Source: Spirometra erinaceieuropaei | Taxonomy: Eukaryota > Platyhelminthes > Cestoda > Diphyllobothriidea > Diphyllobothriidae | Direction: 5' to 3' | Assembly (NCBI GenBank): GCA_902702965.1 | Contig: CACRXP010000031.1 | Coordinates: 774,869-838,868, forward strand | DNA length: 64,000 bases | Shown here: piece by piece, positions 47,025 through 56,759 of the stretch | Position numbering within the stretch: the first letter of the stretch is position 1 | Layout of the letters: each line of letters begins with the position of its first letter | Made by a program: the position numbers and the translations under genes | The notes under the pieces: model-generated | What the model was told of the DNA's origin: nothing | Databases searched by the model: none | The model's input: only the letters and a program-made list of their open reading frames with translations

Positions 47025-47486
47025 GTGACAAACAAAAGTCAAATTCGGCCGCCACTGAGCTCTAAAGTTGGGCGACCAGGACTAAATATTTGGGTTCTGA
47101 TGTGTTTGTCGTTACACAGGGGAGCACTAGTGTTTGTACAAATGCCTTATGCAGACATAAAAGCGCTAAGACTCCACTGGACAAAGACAAACCCAGCATA
47201 TGTGTTCAAACCCGCCACGTTGCGCTGCAGCAATGAAAGACTGACCGCTATTTACCAGACATTCCCCCTTCATTCCCTAAGCCTCTGACAGAACTACAAT
47301 CTTATTCCTGACCCTGGGTGTATAGTGATTCGCCGGCGTCCTGTTTGAAAGGCGTGCTTCCAGCATTTGACGGGAAAGACGGTAATTCCCTAGCTTTTGT
47401 TGAATTCAGGGATAGTAACGAACGGTAAATAATCGGTTCACGGTCATTGGAATGAGTATTCGTGTGAACGATACGTTACAGTATTC

Positions 47487-47884
47487 ATGAGCCATTTGAG
47501 GGAAAAAATGAGGGTTCGTAAGCCACTACAATGGCCCTACGGCGGACCGTTTCGAGTCCTGTCATGCACGGACAAGCATTTCAAAATCGTCCGTGGTGGT
47601 CACACCAAAATGGTATCTATCGATCGGCTGAAGGTGGCCTATAGCTACCTTCCTTCGCCTGCCCCAACAGAACAGATTTCCTCACCTGCCATAATGCCTT
47701 CTTCGATCTCCCAGCATCCGTCTTCACCGGACAATCTTGTGCATCCCCCTCACGATTCCACCCCCTGCGCGCAGCGGTCGTCGTGTTCGTTTCGCTGATC
47801 GTTATCAACTTGTATATTATGGCTAGCTTTTGTTTAATACAGACCTCATTTTTCACAGTCGAACTATGTTAACCTGGGGAGGGC
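47487..47884 (+). pseudogene. Gypsy-like LTR retrotransposon integrase C-terminal tail and polypurine tract
   Basis: The frame 47487-47798 reads MRVRKPLQWPYGGPFRVLS, then FKIVRGGHTKMVSIDRLKVAY, then a proline/serine-rich tail. The pattern (basic residues, P-Y-GPF-V, the VS-DRLK-AY block) is the hallmark of the integrase C-terminal chromatin/DNA-binding end of Ty3/Gypsy polyproteins. About 75 bp after the stop is TTAACCTGGGGAGGGC (47870-47883), a typical polypurine tract position, so an LTR may begin just after it. Reverse transcriptase, protease and gag are not visible upstream, and the fragment is 5'-truncated. Confidence 0.7.
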
Positions 47885-50179
47885 TGTTTCAGTGACATGA
47901 AAAAGCGTTTTCTTCTAATGCGCCAACAAACTTTTACAACTTTCAAAATCAAGTTATCGTCACGCTGCATTGCTGCGGCTACTGTGTTCTTTCGAATTCT
48001 ACCTGCGATATACCGGTTCATTACTTACGGATCGTTGTTGAAATATTTTCTCAAGTTCGTTACCGGATACGTTGCTGATAGGCGCGGATGCTTAAGGGGG
48101 GTGCGTCAGGTGACTGTTCGTTTCCATTCGCGATCTCATGACGATTCGCTAGAATGCCATGTTACTCGGGCGGCTGACAACAGCTCGTGTACAAGATGAA
48201 CAGAAGGGATTTTGGTTCCAGTTATGGGATCCAAACGGTATGCTGACCGTCCTGTGTGAGTGCGGTACTATACCAGTGCATAAAAGGCAGTGTGTGATGT
48301 TTGATACGGAGGTGCTCATACCGCGGAATTCACAGCGAAAGATCTGGACCCGCAATCATGACTGGATACTTTGAATGCTGAAACAATCAGTCAGGTGGGA
48401 TTACAGTCGTGTTCACTTTGCACCAGGGTTGACGGGGTCATTGCACATAATGGCTGAGGAAAATGTATTGTACTAGTCATCTTGGCGATCACTTTAGTAT
48501 TGTGTTCACTGAAGGACACTGAGTAAGGTCAATTGGTTTTCTATTCCCTACCTTATTCGTGGACACTACGTCTAGGAAAACGGCGAAGACATGTTCTCTG
48601 GGCGCAAGTATCGGCAAGATCTTATGTCCTAGCCAAACCCGTTAGAGGTTAGAGTTAGTGGTAGGAGTTAGGGGCTAGGTGTTAGGGTTGGGGGTTAGGG
48701 TTAGGTGTTAGAGATTGGGATTAGTGGCTAGGCTGCGGCTTGGCTACTGCAGGTACGGCTACGAAATAAGATCCGACCCAAATATATTATTTGTTTACAT
48801 GGTAAAGCGTATCTCCGACAAGCATTATACTATTGGCACCGACCTGCTGGAAACGTTTGTGACGGAAATCCGATGTGATCTACCCAACATTTTTATTGGC
48901 GGGACAGGTTGTGAAAACTGCGATACGCGTTAAGCCTTTGGGGTGGATCATTAAGCATTAATGCCTATAGTATCAACCGGCAAGTTTTCCCGAGGGGCTG
49001 TCATTACAGCAGTAATTTGCTGAAGTCAAAAATTCATGTGCACCTATTTTCGTTTGGTTAAGATCGGGTTTATTACTGAATCTCGCTCTACTACGGCTTC
49101 AAAATGTTACCCAATGTGAATGTAAGTTGGTATATACACACCAGGTAGAAATTAATAGCATACATCACATAGTACAGCAGTCGCGATGCAATTACACAAA
49201 AGCAATCAGTACCCATAATTTGGAATATATCATGAGGGGTTTGGTCAAAGGAACTTCAGTTCGATTTTAGAAAGTCAATATCGTTGCATTATAAGTAGCC
49301 CGACAAATTTTGATTTGACAATAATTGCACAAAATTAACTAAGAGCCGTAAGCCCTCCGTAAACGAAGTGTTCTACACAAGGCTAATTACATTACAGTGT
49401 GCTAGGCATGAGAGCACTCCTCTGCTCCCCTCTCATAGTCGTATCAAGGCAATACCGACGACGTTTTCTTAATTTCCCTTTTGGGTTGAATGACACGGAG
49501 TAGGCATTGCAGACAAAGGCTTTTCAGTTGTTCAGACAAAAAGAATTGCCAACGCCCACAACAATGTTCGACTTTTGGTGATCTGTCATTATTGGCGATG
49601 GAACCACATTAATAACAAAATTTGAACCAGACATTTTACTTGACTTATTCAGAGGGAGGCCCGATGAATTGCACATATGGAAAAGGTTCATTTGTAGAAT
49701 GCACAAAAATTCAGTATTTTTGGTACTGATCGTTCACTCTCATGAACGGAACTCTCGATAGCAGTAGAAATTGTTCATTAGTTTCCGCGTGTTATTTTAA
49801 TTGGTAATTGGCTGAGTTAGGTATGTCAGATTGTTGTCTGGCCATTAAATGTGCGACCTATTTGGAGCTTGTTACTTATGGAAGTATGATGGTTCGCTAA
49901 ATGCTTATTCCACGATATGAACTGTGGAAGAGTGGTCGGAAGTATGTAGGTACTAATTACAGTATACAGGACATTTAAATTCAGTTAGGAAAGTATACAG
50001 TAAAAATCGACTTACGCCATATCGCTGGCATACACGCCCACAGCTGGCAGCTAACGTTGAATCATCATTTTTATACTAAAACATGATTTTTTTCATTTTA
50101 CTAAGAGTTACAGAAAATCGTGGAAACATATCATACCACGGGAATACACATAGAAAAGCTCAAGGAATTACGCTAAAAA
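47885..50179. other. No gene recognised; possible LTR remnant and a TTAGGG-like tract
   Basis: The first few hundred bases may be LTR sequence of the adjacent Gypsy remnant. A degenerate TTAGGG-rich tract lies at 48645-48735. Open stretches at 48159-48374 and 48715-48933 have no recognisable domain. Confidence 0.45.
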
Positions 50180-51610
50180 AATAAGTGCTTATCACCAAGC
50201 CCGTCAAAGACTCTGGTATCCATCTAACGAATAGGTTTGCCTATGTTTCGAACGGCAAATCAATTACTGCTGATGAGACTAAGTTCAAAACAGAGAAACA
50301 AAATAAGCACCGAAGAGAGGCCATAGATTTTCGACTGACGACATGCCTTCGGAAGCTGAAAGACCAAGGTTTCCTTAGTGAACAAGAGTTCAAATCCCTT
50401 AAACCCACTGGCACAAGCATTCCGAGTCCGTTTGGCTTACCGAAGATTCGCAAGCCGGATCTTCCTTTGCGGCGGATATAAGACATGAGTAAGTCACTAT
50501 ATCACACTATTGCAAAGTGGCTGGCAAAACGCTTCAACATTGCGACACAAAATAGCACCATGCAGCCTATGAGACACTTTCGAATTCACCGATTACGCAA
50601 GCAAAATGAATCTCAAAATGGAAGCGATGTTGCCATTAGATGACAGGTCCATATTTATTGATATTCCCCTCATAAGGACGATAAAATATTTACGTGAGTA
50701 TGTTTCGAACATCGACTCAATCCCTCCTGATGAGACCAGGTTCAAAAATAGAAACAGATTAAGGACCAAACAGAGGCCAAAGAAGTTCATCTCACGACTT
50801 GCCTTTGGAAGCTGGAAGACCAAGGTTTCCTTAGTGCACAGGAGTTTGAATCACTTAAATCCACTGGCAAAAAACATCCCAAGGCTGTGTGGCTTGCCTA
50901 AGATTCCCAAGCCGGATCCTCCTTTGCGGCCTATATTGGACACGTGCGATTCGCTACATCACGCCATTGCGAATTGGCTGGCAAAACGCTTAAACCAATG
51001 CGACATAGAATACCACCATACAACTAACGAGACACTTTCAAATTCATCTACTCCGTATGAAATATAAATCTCAAAAGGAAAACGATGCTTGCATTAGATG
51101 TCGCATCCTTGTTCACTAATATTCACCTCATGGTGACGATAGAAAATTTATGCGAAGAGATAGTTAGGCAGGAATTTCCAATTGGAATGTCAGTCTCAGC
51201 CCATAGGAGCTGCTCCTTCGCTGCACGCTGAATGTAAAATTCAGATGCGATGGTCAGGATTACCGCCAGTTTAAGGGAGTGGCGATGGGGTCACTCCTTG
51301 GACCCCTACCAGTGGATTTATTGATAGGAAAATTAGAGAAGAATAAACTCTATCGAGTGATAAAGGACGTCGATTTCTATGCTCAACATGGTGTTGACTT
51401 TTTTAATAGCGGATAATAAACCCGATTTGGATGCCCTTCTGGTTAAAGTAAACCAGGCTCACCCAGCATTAACCTTTAAATTGGAATGAGAGGAGGAAGA
51501 ATGTCTTCCATTTATGAACTTCCTACGTAGCATAATGCTAAAAGAAACAATTCTTGGGAATGTATATCGCAAGAAAACTTGGACAGAACCATAAACGAAC
51601 ATGTACAGCT
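50180..51610 (+). pseudogene. Penelope-like element B, reverse transcriptase part
   Basis: Open pieces at 50185-50481 and 50606-51067 each carry the PLE block LR-LKDQGFLSEQEFKSLKP-G...FGLPKIRKPDLPLR, so the N-terminal RT segment is partly duplicated. Further on the sequence reads LALDVASLFTNI (motif A region), a broken YVDD region (MLNMVLTFLIADNKPDLDALL) and ECLPFMNFL...VYRKKTWTEP. Stops and frame shifts disrupt every section. The element continues after an inserted fragment, at 52580-53425. Confidence 0.8.
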
Positions 51611-51639
51611 TTAGAAGACGAAGATGCGATCACTGGAAC

Positions 51640-52530
51640 AAGAAATTTATTGGCCTGACGTTTCGGATTCTCAATCGAATCCATCACCAGAGACACTCGC
51701 AGATAAAGGTGATGGTGGCACCAGGAGTGCAGTATTTATAGCACGTTGCTGCCGTGGGACCATGTGCGCGCTGTAATTAACAGCTCTCGCAATCACCGCT
51801 GGGGTCGTTACTGTCGCGTTGGTGGCTTGTCAGTCCGAGTCCGAGTCGTTTTTTTGCCTTGATTTCGTCATCCGTGCTGGATGCTGGTGTGACGATTGTT
51901 CGGCAACTTGAGTCACTGTCACTGGGATAATTTCTCGCCCGCGCCCTCCTCACGTAACTGATTCCCCTGCCCAGGGAAAATCGCAACGCGGAATATGGTA
52001 CCGGGAGGTCATTGTGCTTGTTTATGGATTGCGGGCTTGAGAACCATGACTCAAGCAGCTCGCGGTTAACGCGGTTGTCATCCCTTGAGAGGATTTCGGC
52101 CTCTTGAAATTTGAAAATATGGCCGGATCCCGTTGAATGTGCCGCCACCTGGGAGCTAGCGTCTCCCCGCCCCACGGCTGCTGCGTGCTCGGCAAATTAG
52201 TGCACGGAGTAATCTACCAGTTTCTCCGACATAGTTGCTTTGTCCGCAACTACACCAGATGCGGTAAACGACTCCAGACGCTTCCTGCCGTGGCAGCGGG
52301 TCTTTTGACCGCATGACTTGGCGCCTAATGTTTGCTTCCGGCCTGTGTGCAACCCCAACTCCAAGTAGAGTGAGGAGACGACTGACGGCTTCCGAGACGT
52401 TCTTCACGTACGAAATAGCCTGCCATAATTTGGGGCCGGTTGGATTTGGTCTCTGGTGTCCTTTTCGTATGCACTGGTTGACAAAGTTGCTCGGGTAACC
52501 ATTGACTCTCATTACCCGTCAAAGACATTG
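51640..52530 (-). pseudogene. Penelope-like element C fragment inserted in reverse, GIY-YIG end
   Basis: On the minus strand, 52512-52156 encodes LLTLLGVGVAHRPEANIRRQV and VVYRIWCSCGQSNYVGETGRLL. This is a GIY-YIG core with CxCGQ-NYVGETGR, a signature of PLE endonucleases. In a second frame, 52175-51777 gives AAHSTGSGHIFKFQEAEIL and RELLESWFSSPQSINKHNDL, the rest of the endonuclease. One frame shift near 52170 separates them. The 3' end carries a hammerhead-like motif (51705-51655). It lies between two pieces of element B, which runs on the other strand. Confidence 0.8.
51655..51705 (-). ncRNA. Hammerhead-like motif at the 3' end of PLE C
   Basis: On the minus strand: CTGGTGATGGATTC, loop, GAATCCGAAACGTC. 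This is the copy with the best stem II (GGATTC pairing GAATCC) and an exact GAAAC box; the CTGATGA box has one change. PLEs are known to carry hammerhead ribozymes near their ends. Stem III would be minimal, so dimer-type folding would be needed, and an extra T before stem II weakens the case. Confidence 0.45.
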
Positions 52531-52579
52531 CAATTCAGCAATCTTGTCTTCCAATTCACTGCATTGCGTCTCAACGTCT

Positions 52580-53425
52580 CACTGCATTAACCTTCACTTT
52601 GGAAAGAGAGGAGGAAGAATGTCTGACATTTCTGGACGTCCTCGTAGCAGAATGCCTGAAGAAACAATTTGTGGGAATGTATATCGCAAGAAAACTTGGA
52701 CTGAACAATGAACAAGCGTCTACAACTTTGTTCCTCTCAGTCAGAAAAGAAACTTAGCCCGTTGCCACACCAACAGAGCTTGACGAATTTTTACTCCGGA
52801 TACATTAGAGGACGAGCTCGCCTTCATACGTAATACTGCAAAAAATGGCTTCGTTGACTAATTTACCAGCAGATATATGACAGAATATTCGCCAAAATCG
52901 GATATACCGAAGGTGGATAAGAAAGAATTATTTCTCACTTTGCCATTTCCAGGAGGCCCGACATGTGATCTTCTATAACGTCTTCTAAACTCCACTATTG
53001 TACGCACGTACCCCACCGCCAGAATGAGACCAATTTTCTCTAGCATCCAGCGTCTCCGCCTTATAGACAAAGAAAAGCTGCCGTTTCAGATCTCCTCAAT
53101 AGGCATCTACCTGTTCACTAGCTCCTGTGGATCAGGTCATATTGGTCGAACAACAAGGCGCCTATCCGAACGGATGCGAGACCAACATCCTGCCTGCCTA
53201 TATAAAGGTGAGGAAAAGCCCACTTCTGGCGCCACTGTGGTTCACTCACCCGGCCACCGGGTAGAGATCAACCAAGCATTCGGTGTCATCTACACTGTTC
53301 CGGCAAACCACTTCAAGTCCCTACGTCAACGGATACTTGCGAAAGCGGAGACAGTGGTCATACGACTAAGGAATCCAGCTTTGTGCTCGCAGAAGGCCTT
53401 CATTACAGCCCTCCTTCTAGCCTAG
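52580..53425 (+). pseudogene. Penelope-like element B, 3' part with GIY-YIG
   Basis: It resumes with TFTLERGGR... and GNVYRKKTWTEQ (a second version of the segment ending at 51600). Decayed thumb residues follow, then an open frame at 53024-53425. That frame has LRLIDKEKLPFQI, IYLFTSSCGSGHIGRTTRRLSERM (GIY-YIG core, with YLF and HIGRT), YKGEEKPTSGA, and LRQRILAKAETVVIRLRNPALC. Ends at the TAG at 53423. The endonuclease frame alone is intact over 133 codons. Confidence 0.8.
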
Positions 53426-53650
53426 TCAAAGCTCAGTTATGAAAGTTCAGACGCGCACCATGGCACGTCGCGCCACAGCGACAAAACATAAGCACAACTC
53501 AGTCAGACTAACCTACACCTTCACCTACCCCTCTACCACCTTCCTGCACCACTGACAGAAATTAGACTGCCGATAGAAGCGAACCGGCGAGTTCTAGGTA
53601 GCAGCTCAGAAGCTGAAAATGCGATCATTGTCTCTGATGCGATTCTACTG

Positions 53651-53700
53651 TCTCTGATGTTGGGTTCGAGTGAGAATCGGAAAAATCAGGTCAGTAAATT
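53651..53700 (+). ncRNA. Hammerhead-like motif downstream of PLE B
   Basis: Reads CTGATGTTGGGTTCGAGTGAGAATCGGAAAAATCAGGTC, about 230 bp after the end of the GIY-YIG frame. It has substitutions in both catalytic boxes, so it is probably inactive. Confidence 0.4.
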
Positions 53701-54750
53701 CCTTGTTCCAGTGATCGCATCCTTGTCTTCAGAAATAAGACTAGTCTAAATACTACTGTTTATGAGTTTTTTATTTTTTATATTTCGCAGCTTTACCTAC
53801 ACCTACATTAATGCACTGGCAGGATGAAGAATAATCCAAAACTAAGATTCGCCGACGTGTGTTTACCCAAAACAAAAGTTATTTTAATTTCCAGCGCGAA
53901 GGCAAATCAGCCTCAATTTACGTAACTGGTTTGATGATTCTCGAGATTTGGATCACCAGCAATCCACGGAGGAACCGCTATTCGAATATGAGTATGCGGT
54001 GACTTGTACACTCAGCGGTTTAGTAACGTTTTCTCATAAACACATGTTGACTAAGTGGCCCGTCGATGGAGAGAAGTGGTTACTTTGAATCAGAAAGATG
54101 TTCCTGGCAAGGGTTGCTTTATCGTTATTGTTACCCCGCGGGATAACTTGCAGGCTGAATCAAAAAAAATCTGGTGGTGTCGGTTAGAAGGGTAAAACTC
54201 AGATGTTGGTAGTTTTATGGACAATTTACGATGTAATGTGCGAAGCGAGTGTCGACTAGGTCCTGGTAACATTCCCCTTTAACTCGTGAAAAGGTGTAGG
54301 TGAATATCCTACCTAAACATTAAACCCGAAGTGCGAGATAATAAAGGCAAACAATCCTATCGAATTAAACTAACCTGAGGTATATCCGATGAAGCTACCT
54401 GTCAGCCAGCCATACCGCATTTTTAGAATGAATGCATTCAAATCACAAGTAGTAAAACAAACCCGTGTGTAATATCAAGCTCATTTTTACGCGCAATGAG
54501 GGGTTCGTAAAGGCCAATATTTAGTTACATCTACCAGTGTCCAGTGATGTTTACTATTCATAAAATACATGTTAATCTTAATTCTGAGGCGCCTAGCTAA
54601 TTCCTTTACAGATCATTTCGGGGAAAATATCAAGATATCTGGGGAGCGTGCTAACAGTCAGTTCAGATGAGCTCGTAGAGCACACCAATTTTGTCCGATG
54701 CGTAGTTAGTACTTCCACGGAAGGAACCAATCGGAATTTATCAAAGCATT
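53701..54750. other. Intergenic; no gene recognised
   Basis: Separates PLE B from the cysteine-module gene. Nothing supported. Confidence 0.5.
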
Positions 54751-54776
54751 TATCCAATGGGCCGTGTACGATCTAA

Positions 54777-54786
54777 GTATATAAGC
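54777..54786 (+). promoter_or_regulatory. TATA box of the cysteine-module gene
   Basis: GTATATAAGC lies about 55-60 bp before the start codon, and a CCAAT motif at 54754-54758 precedes it by about 20 bp. Transcription would start near 54808-54815, leaving a leader of about 25-30 nt. Confidence 0.6.
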
Positions 54787-54837
54787 GATGCAAAAACGTT
54801 GTTGTACAACATCCTACGATACGTTTAGTCCGCGATT

Positions 54838-56644
54838 ATGAGACATCTTTTGTCGGCTCCAATTCAGACTGCTTTGGTCTCCTTGATTCTCCTTTGCGGC
54901 ACATTCCAACTTGGTAATCAGAATCTATCCGCTCTTACAACCATCCTCACTCCCAGTTTCTGTACAATATTTAAACCCAGATTAAGGATACACGTGTTGC
55001 TTTACATGCGCCAGTAAAATAAATTTACTTATATGAACGATAAAATCACTTACACGCAACATTCACAAAGAACCTTTAAACAGCCAAAACCGAAATTTGC
55101 ATCTTATCTGCAAAAACCCAACCAATTTCATTTTAGCATGCGCTGAGGAATCAACCAAATATAAAATATGCGAAAGTGAACGGAAAGATTGCAGGAGTTT
55201 GAACTATAGAGTTGGAGATAAAAGCAAAGGCCTCCTTTGTCGTCAGGCATGCGGACGGCAACGAGGTCAGTGTTCTATTATCATGCACGCACCTACTGTA
55301 TACAACGTGCTGGAAGTGTTTTGCTAGTTTTGCGGTCAGCCCGCAGTATGAATATCGATTTTTTCCATTTCCTCCAGGCGAATTGACGAAGAATTTCACT
55401 GTGTACCACTGCGAGAGACGCAAGCAGCCTTGTACTCCATACGAAATTTTCGGACGAATAAGCTTCGACGTAAGCTTTGAAAGACATGTCATGTGTGTCA
55501 AAATGTGCCACTTTGTCGCAAAAGGTAAATCTCTCTACTACTCGCAGCCATTGAGTGCATTTTCCTAACACCACAAAAGCATTTCTTGTAAAATGGACTG
55601 GGCTTGCTTTCTGAGCAGACATTCGTTCATTTTAGCTCAACATCAAACCAGCGGACCAATTAGACTGTGTTCGGGAAAGAAGAAGGATTGTGCAGAAATC
55701 CTGAGAGTTAATGGGACTTTTGACGCCTTCAAGCTGTGCGCATTTCAATGCGATGGTTGGCCTCTACGTAAGTAATCAGGTTCTAGTAATTGCTTGTCTG
55801 ATATTTTTCCTTATTTTTCTGTTTTCATTGGTGATGTCGTTAGTGATATGCATTTCCTACCTACCAAAATGGAAATCATCAAAAGACACATAAGCTATGT
55901 CTGCAACGAAAACGATGACTGCCAGCAAGGCGCTTACTTCGCTAAGGAAAAGAGGAAGAAAACATTCGATATCCTGAAAACCTGCTTTGAGAAGTGCATG
56001 CCAAATGATGGAACTACTCCAATGTACACCTCCCCTTATGACCCTATGACCGAGGATGAACAAGAGTTCACAGAAGGTAGGTTTTGGTGTTTAAATTTCT
56101 TGTAAAATTAAATGCTCCCAAGCAGGTATCTAGCTATTTAAATTTTATGTATGCACCTTTTCTGATGACAGAACTCACCTTAGCAAAACTAGATAAGTAC
56201 TAACAGTCAGTCATTTTGCCAGTGCAGTTGATCATCGAGCTTGTACTGTTGGCCACTTAGTCAGAACAATTCATATTTTCGTCGCGCATCCAAATGTGAA
56301 AAGATTAACCTTCACGACCCCGCCACGCCTGTTTTATCATTTATGGTTGTGTATACGCATGGAGATCAAAGCGTCTTAGGTTGTTATTCGCTCTCTGCAT
56401 AAAGGCTTCCACATATGTGAGGAAGTGTTTCATAAGAACATGGAAGTTTGCCAGTAAGTCAGCTGTTCGCTGGCACTTATGGCTAGTCAGGAAATAATCA
56501 ATGAACACTGAGGTATACAGACATCAATTTCATGTGCCATTATCATGACTTATTTATATTCGTTTCACGTAGATAATAAAGCAGGACACTATACGAAATG
56601 CGTGCGTTGAGAAACTGATATATTCTGTTTTCATTTCAGAGTAA
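54838..56644 (+). CDS. Secreted four-module cysteine-repeat protein, six exons, 241 aa
   Basis: Not a family I recognise. Exons: 54838-54913, 55137-55265, 55378-55524, 55636-55771, 55844-56076, 56640-56644; all have GT-AG introns (72-563 bp). Exon 1 is a signal peptide (hydrophobic TALVSLILLCGTF). Exons 2-5 each encode one module of the form C-x5/6-C-x15/20-C-x3-C, with cysteines at residues 37/44/60/64, 80/87/108/112, 129/136/152/156 and 183/189/210/214. In modules 1-3 the first cysteine is exactly the 12th residue from the phase-1 exon junction, so the modules arose by exon duplication. Exon 6 adds one Glu and the stop. The TATA box, the predicted leader and an AATAAA at 56713 fit one short transcript. 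The modules are lysine-rich and probably disulphide-bonded, and the protein is probably exported. Exon 4 has two overlapping donors; use of the first gives a 177-residue, three-module product. Confidence 0.8.
55768..55777 (+). promoter_or_regulatory. Tandem splice donors at the end of exon 4
   Basis: The sequence CTAC|GTAA|GTAATC offers two donors four bases apart. The stronger GTAAGT (cut after 55767) joins out of frame to the acceptor at 55843 and stops at 55891-55893 after three modules. The weaker GTAATC (cut after 55771) keeps the frame through module 4. Confidence 0.55.
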
Positions 56645-56712
56645 TTATCAACGTTTTTTGCTGAGAGGTTTTATCCAGTGGGTTTGGTTGATTTGGTTTG
56701 GTTCTTTGATTT

Positions 56713-56718
56713 AATAAA
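56713..56718 (+). terminator. Poly(A) signal of the cysteine-module gene
   Basis: AATAAA about 70 bp after the stop codon, followed by a T/G-rich stretch (56727-56740), as expected for a cleavage site. Confidence 0.65.
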
Positions 56719-56759
56719 GCATTGTAATTGTGGTTTTTCACTCGGCTTTCTAAAAGATC

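Noticed and set aside
48645..48735. Telomere
   Set aside because: TTAGGG units are degenerate and internal, with unrelated sequence on both sides; not a chromosome end.
55151..55622. Open frames of 109-116 codons antisense to the cysteine-module gene
   Set aside because: They are shadows of exons 2-3; the sense strand has signal peptide, splice sites and repeated modules.
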